This document shows, one piece after another, positions 7,095-12,027 of a stretch of 12,027 bases of DNA. The notes under the pieces are model-generated. The model worked only from the letters and a program-made list of their open reading frames with translations, was not told the DNA's origin and made no database searches. Source of the stretch: Bacteroidia bacterium (GTDB lineage Bacteria; Bacteroidota; Bacteroidia; UKL13-3); assembly GCA_022402405.1 (NCBI GenBank), contig JAKRSG010000224.1, forward strand, positions 1 through 12,027, read 5' to 3'. The stretch's first letter is position 1. Every line of letters starts with the position of its first letter. The translations under genes and the position numbers were made by a program.

Positions 7095-7949
7095 TCATTT
7101 TCCAATCAAAAAACCCAGTCTAAAACCCGTTTGCAAAGCAAGTGCTAAGGTATTATTAGACTCTGTTAACACTGCATAACCTATATAACCGGTGCTTTCA
7201 AATTCATATCTAAATTGATTTGCATAATAGAATTCGCCATCCTGCTTATAAATTTTGCGTCCCAACCCCACCCCTATATAATAATCAAATACCATATTTT
7301 CCTTCCAAACCCATTGTTTTCCAAAATTAACCATTGCTGCGGCCCCAGAAACCTCATCAAATTCGTATCCGTACACATTTTTCCTTTTTAAATTTAAGAA
7401 AACCAATTCAGGCTTTACATATAATCCTTCTAATATATGGTTTGAACCAAATTTATTTTCGAAGGTTGGAGAATAACTAATAAATTTTACTCCAAGCCTA
7501 ACTACATTCCCATTTTTAAAATTACCCGGCGCAGGCAATTCTCTTAAATTTGAATATCCAACTAAAGTATACGAAACTTCAGCGCTAATGGAGGGCTTTA
7601 ATGCATACTCACATTGAACAGACAACATATTTCTGAACAAGGTAAGCGGCGCAAATTTTACTGCTAGTCGTGCCTGGGTTTGAAAAGCTTGTTCTTCATT
7701 AAAACCATCTCCCGGTAATCGCATTTGAAGTCCGTTATCAAATACAATTTTTCTTACCTCAGAAGGTTTTGAGTATATAATAGGAACTTGATTCGGGCTT
7801 TCCCACAAGTAGTATTTAACATATTCATTGCTTACATGCAATACTTTTACCAATAAGGTATCATGCCTATTTTTTAGCACCAATTTATCTTGCGCTAGTG
7901 CACTAGAATGAATAAAAAAAACAACTAATAAATAGGCAAATTTTCTCAT
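7095..7949 (-). CDS. Exported barrel-like protein, paralogue of the preceding gene
   Basis: The 284-residue protein has a clean signal peptide with likely cleavage after SSALAQ at residue 20. Residues 21-80 form a small beta-rich domain, DKLVLKN ... VKVLHVSNEYVKYY ... VRKIVFDNG. The rest is barrel-like, with LEGLYVKPELVF, MVFDYYIGVGLG and a C-terminal LQTGFRLGFLIGK. All of these have counterparts in the same order in the gene just upstream (7950-8945), so the two are tandem paralogues. The late part recalls DUF3575-type outer-membrane proteins of Bacteroidota, a tentative likeness. The ATG follows the upstream stop with no spacer (TAAATG). Likely location is the outer membrane; function is unknown. 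Confidence 0.83.
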   Translation of the reverse strand: MRKFAYLLVVFFIHSSALAQDKLVLKNRHDTLLVKVLHVSNEYVKYYLWESPNQVPIIYSKPSEVRKIVFDNGLQMRLPGDGFNEEQAFQTQARLAVKFAPLTLFRNMLSVQCEYALKPSISAEVSYTLVGYSNLRELPAPGNFKNGNVVRLGVKFISYSPTFENKFGSNHILEGLYVKPELVFLNLKRKNVYGYEFDEVSGAAAMVNFGKQWVWKENMVFDYYIGVGLGRKIYKQDGEFYYANQFRYEFESTGYIGYAVLTESNNTLALALQTGFRLGFLIGK

Positions 7950-8945
7950 TTATTGATTAATTAAAATACCCATTTTAACACCCAATTGAAACAATACAGA
8001 CAAACCATTTTCTTTATCGCTTAATAAACCAGACCCAAACACCATATTCTCTTTATCGCCAGGAACCCTATTAAACTTATTATTGTATTCTGTTCTCGAC
8101 ATATTTTGCGTTTGGAGTTCTTCACTATATCTAGTTCTAATTTTATTAGACACACCCATACCTAATCCTAAATATGTATCCACAACCCATATATCTTTTA
8201 TAATTTTGCTCCAACCCAAACTAGCGATGATGCCAATTGAAGAATATTCATACGTAGCATTCACATTCTTGTAATTTACGAAAAATTCATTCCAAGTAAT
8301 CATACTGCTTTGAATCATTTCTATTGCATCATTTTTTTGATTGTACAGACTAAACACCACTTCTGGTTTTAGATAAAAGCCATCCAATTTTTGCTCTGAG
8401 TTAGTTGTTTTTAATCCATTATTTCTATACAACTTATACCCCCCCTTTAAATAATATCCATCATTATTATTTTCACTTATACCCATTCCAATTAATCCGA
8501 TAGTAAACTCTATACTTCTATCTTTTTGGACCCATTTTTCATAAGAAAAGGTTGAAGTTCCAAATAATTGAGATAAGAATTCGGTTTTAAGAGCGGCATT
8601 TTTGGAATGATTTTCCTTAGATTCTACCGAGTTAATAGAGTTAAAGTAGAACAAAGTACCATTTTGCAAAACTACCTTCTGTATATTTTTTTTATCTTCG
8701 GTATATACAGTTTCACTGCTATTGGGTAGGCCAGATTTATATTTAATTTGGTTCAAGCCAATTTCTACTATTTTTACATATATGGGGAATTCAGGTGCAT
8801 TTTTCATGTATACTTGATCCTGAGCCAACACAGGCAACTTGATTGCTAAAAACAAAAACAACAGAAGAAATACATGTATCTTTAACTTACCCACAAGCTT
8901 AAATAAGAATAAATTATGGCTAAAACCAAGTAAAATATAAAGCAA
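7950..8945 (-). CDS. Exported barrel-like protein, first gene of the four-gene envelope cluster
   Basis: This is up to 331 residues. The signal peptide core is LKIHVFLLLFLFLAIKLPVLAQ, with cleavage likely after LAQ at about residue 42. After it come a 60-residue beta-rich domain (DQVYMKNAPEFPIYVKIVEI ... IQKVVLQNG) and a barrel-like region with LDGFYLKPEVVF, VVDTYLGLGMG and a final LFQLGVKMGILINQ. Each block matches the downstream paralogue. Start choice is uncertain. ATG at 8943-8945 gives an unusually long leader with an extra hydrophobic stretch. An in-frame GTG at 8892-8894 would give a normal 25-residue signal peptide (GKLKIHVF ...) and leave 93 rather than 42 bases to the divergent asparaginase gene, so the GTG may be the true start. 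No clear promoter was found for it. I recognise no named family with confidence. Confidence 0.8.
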   Translation of the reverse strand: MLYILLGFSHNLFLFKLVGKLKIHVFLLLFLFLAIKLPVLAQDQVYMKNAPEFPIYVKIVEIGLNQIKYKSGLPNSSETVYTEDKKNIQKVVLQNGTLFYFNSINSVESKENHSKNAALKTEFLSQLFGTSTFSYEKWVQKDRSIEFTIGLIGMGISENNNDGYYLKGGYKLYRNNGLKTTNSEQKLDGFYLKPEVVFSLYNQKNDAIEMIQSSMITWNEFFVNYKNVNATYEYSSIGIIASLGWSKIIKDIWVVDTYLGLGMGVSNKIRTRYSEELQTQNMSRTEYNNKFNRVPGDKENMVFGSGLLSDKENGLSVLFQLGVKMGILINQ

Positions 8946-8974
8946 TTATACAAAATCATTTTATATAAAATGCT

Positions 8975-8982
8975 TTAATTTG
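8975..8982 (+). promoter_or_regulatory. Candidate -7 box immediately before the asparaginase gene
   Basis: TTAATTTG is one mismatch from TAnnTTTG and is part of an 11-base sequence, GCTTTAATTTG (8972-8982), that also precedes the DUF423 gene (3407-3417). It ends five bases before the ATG at 8988, so transcription would begin at about the start codon. No TTTG lies at the expected upstream distance. Confidence 0.35.
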
Positions 8983-8987
8983 CGCGT

Positions 8988-10013
8988 ATGGAGAATCCGA
9001 TCGTAGTTCAAATATTTAGAGGAGGCGTTTTAGAGAGCTTCCACAGAGGTAGTATTTGTGTGGTAAATAGCCAAGATGAAATCGTGTTTCAGCTTGGTAA
9101 TCCGCAGCAAATCTGTTATCCACGTTCGGCATTAAAATTGGTTCAGGCCTTACCATTGGTAGATTTAGGAGGCATAGAACATTTTGGATTTTCTGACGAA
9201 GAGATTGCGGTAATGTGCGGTTCCCACAATGCGGAAGAAAAACATATACAAGCAGTAGAAAGCATTTTTAGAAAGATTGGCTTATCAACAGATTATTTGG
9301 CTTGCGGAGCCCAATATCCAACACATAAGGCTAGTCATGAAAACCTTATAAAACTGGGAGAAAAACCCAAGCAAATACACAATAATTGCAGCGGCAAACA
9401 TGCGGGAATGTTGGCTTTGTGTAAACTATTAAACTTTCCTGTAGAAGATTATCTCCATCCAAATCACCCAATTCAAAAATTAATCGTTGAATACATTGCA
9501 GAATTTTACCAGTATCCAGCATCTAAGATGGTTTGTGCTTTAGATGGTTGCTCTGCTCCTATATATAGCATTCCTGTTTATAATCAAGCGATAGCTTTTA
9601 AAAATCTAGTTGAGCCAAGTAAATTTTCTGTTTCCAAACAAAAGGCCTGCAAACGATTAATAGAAATTGTAGGTTCAAACCCATTTATGATTGCTGGGAG
9701 CAATAGATATTGCACAGAAATGATGAATATTTCAGCTCCCAAGGTGATTGGAAAAACGGGGGCAGAAGGGGTGTTTTGTATGAGTTTTGTGGAACAAAAA
9801 TTTGGCGTTTGTATTAAGATAGATGATGGCAAAATGTTGCCTCAATATCAGGTGGCGCAAGGACTATTGGAGGCTAGTGGTTTATTTAGCAAAGAAGAAT
9901 TAGCGCCTATACATTCATATGCTGAGAAGGAAATTCGCAATTTTAACAAGTTAGTTTGCGGCGAAACTCGCGTAAACACTGAACTCTTCAAGCCATTTTC
10001 TAAATTATTTTAA
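8988..10013 (+). CDS. L-asparaginase, Rhizobium etli ReAV / asparaginase II (PF06089) type
   Basis: This enzyme is expected to hydrolyse L-asparagine to aspartate and ammonia in the cytoplasm; no signal peptide is present. The 341-residue sequence belongs to the family of the inducible R. etli asparaginase, which is unrelated to the E. coli AnsA/AnsB fold. From memory, the ReAV active site uses Ser48, Lys51, Ser80, and a zinc site with Cys135, Lys138 and Cys189. Here every one is present with a constant offset of one: S47 and K50 (YPRSALK), S79 (CGSHN), C134 and K137 (NNCSGKHAGM), and C188 (LDGCSAP). The enzyme is therefore probably active. The length is close to the 367 residues of ReAV. It stands alone, divergent from the envelope cluster and about 100 bases before gyrB. 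ATG 8988 is the natural start, since the conserved VVQIFRGG block begins at residue 6. Confidence 0.92.
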   Translation: MENPIVVQIFRGGVLESFHRGSICVVNSQDEIVFQLGNPQQICYPRSALKLVQALPLVDLGGIEHFGFSDEEIAVMCGSHNAEEKHIQAVESIFRKIGLSTDYLACGAQYPTHKASHENLIKLGEKPKQIHNNCSGKHAGMLALCKLLNFPVEDYLHPNHPIQKLIVEYIAEFYQYPASKMVCALDGCSAPIYSIPVYNQAIAFKNLVEPSKFSVSKQKACKRLIEIVGSNPFMIAGSNRYCTEMMNISAPKVIGKTGAEGVFCMSFVEQKFGVCIKIDDGKMLPQYQVAQGLLEASGLFSKEELAPIHSYAEKEIRNFNKLVCGETRVNTELFKPFSKLF

Positions 10014-10022
10014 GAGGGGAAA

Positions 10023-10040
10023 ATTTGTGGATAAACAAAT
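10023..10040 (+). promoter_or_regulatory. Perfect DnaA-box sequence within an inverted repeat upstream of gyrB
   Basis: TGTGGATAA at 10026-10034 is the reverse complement of TTATCCACA, the consensus DnaA box, with no mismatch. It is partly embedded in an inverted repeat, ATTTGT (10023-10028) and ACAAAT (10035-10040). It lies between the asparaginase stop and the gyrB promoter candidate. I saw no second perfect box in the window, so it does not form an origin cluster here. Confidence 0.45.
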
Positions 10041-10059
10041 GCTTTGAGAGCGCTTATTT

Positions 10060-10091
10060 TTTGGTTCAAACCAACTTAAAACGTACCTTTA
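10060..10091 (+). promoter_or_regulatory. Candidate gyrB promoter with an inverted repeat in its spacer
   Basis: TTTG at 10060-10063 is followed after 20 bases by TACCTTTA at 10084-10091, one mismatch from TAnnTTTG. The box ends 24 bases before the ATG at 10116. The spacer is largely occupied by TTGGTT-CA-AACCAA (10061-10074), a perfect 6-bp inverted repeat that could bind a dimeric regulator. Confidence 0.5.
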
Positions 10092-10115
10092 CGCTTTGAA
10101 ATAAGCTAATAAAAG

Positions 10116-12027
<1,912 letters not shown>

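Noticed and set aside
8083..8274. Plus-strand open frame of 63 codons
   Set aside because: It is antisense to the first envelope-cluster gene and has no independent support.
9116..9124. Near-DnaA box TTATCCACG
   Set aside because: It has one mismatch and lies inside the asparaginase coding region; with only one perfect box elsewhere it does not make an origin.
9584..9832. Minus-strand open frame of 82 codons
   Set aside because: It is antisense to the asparaginase gene, whose frame is certain from its active-site residues.
10035..10060. Possible terminator after the asparaginase gene, ending in a T-run
   Set aside because: The bases before the TTTTTT at about 10057-10062 do not form a stable hairpin; only mismatched pairings are possible.

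Overview
The window is an ordinary-looking stretch of low-GC bacterial chromosome, almost certainly from the phylum Bacteroidota. Signs of this are the AT-rich composition, start codons with A/T-rich rather than Shine-Dalgarno-like upstream sequence, several promoter candidates of the Bacteroidota type (-7 box TAnnTTTG, some with TTTG about 19-20 bp upstream), a short-form GyrB, and several signal-peptide outer-membrane-type proteins with no obvious family name. I can place it no finer than that. Coding density is very high and no gap exceeds about 105 bases. I see no tRNA, rRNA, CRISPR array, insertion sequence or phage gene.

Layout from left to right. (1) Positions 1-3367, minus strand: a two-gene unit. 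It encodes a 908-residue membrane-anchored protein of unknown function, then, with no spacer (TAA directly followed by ATG), a flippase-like YbhN/LPG-synthase-TM membrane protein that runs off the left edge. (2) Positions 3441-5903, plus strand: a DUF423 membrane protein, sucC (succinyl-CoA ligase beta subunit) closed by a strong intrinsic terminator, and a YciO-type Sua5/YrdC-fold protein whose start must be moved downstream out of that terminator. (3) Positions 5914-8945, minus strand: a compact four-gene set of exported proteins. Two are full-length paralogues of each other, one is a lipoprotein and one is a barrel-like protein. Gene junctions are 0, 36 and -4 bp, so they probably form one transcription unit with an envelope role that I cannot name. 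(4) Positions 8988-12027, plus strand: a Rhizobium etli-type L-asparaginase with all its known active-site residues, then gyrB, which runs off the right edge some 15 codons before its expected end.

The plus-strand genes are independent housekeeping functions (TCA cycle, asparagine breakdown, DNA supercoiling) and most appear to have their own promoters. The most notable points are the uncharacterised four-gene envelope cluster with its tandem paralogues, the coupled 908-residue protein and flippase-like pair, a perfect DnaA-box sequence plus an inverted repeat in front of gyrB, a consensus -7 box lying in the loop of the sucC terminator, and -7 boxes so close to two start codons that leaderless mRNAs are plausible. 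I found no convincing new defence, mobile or RNA-based system.
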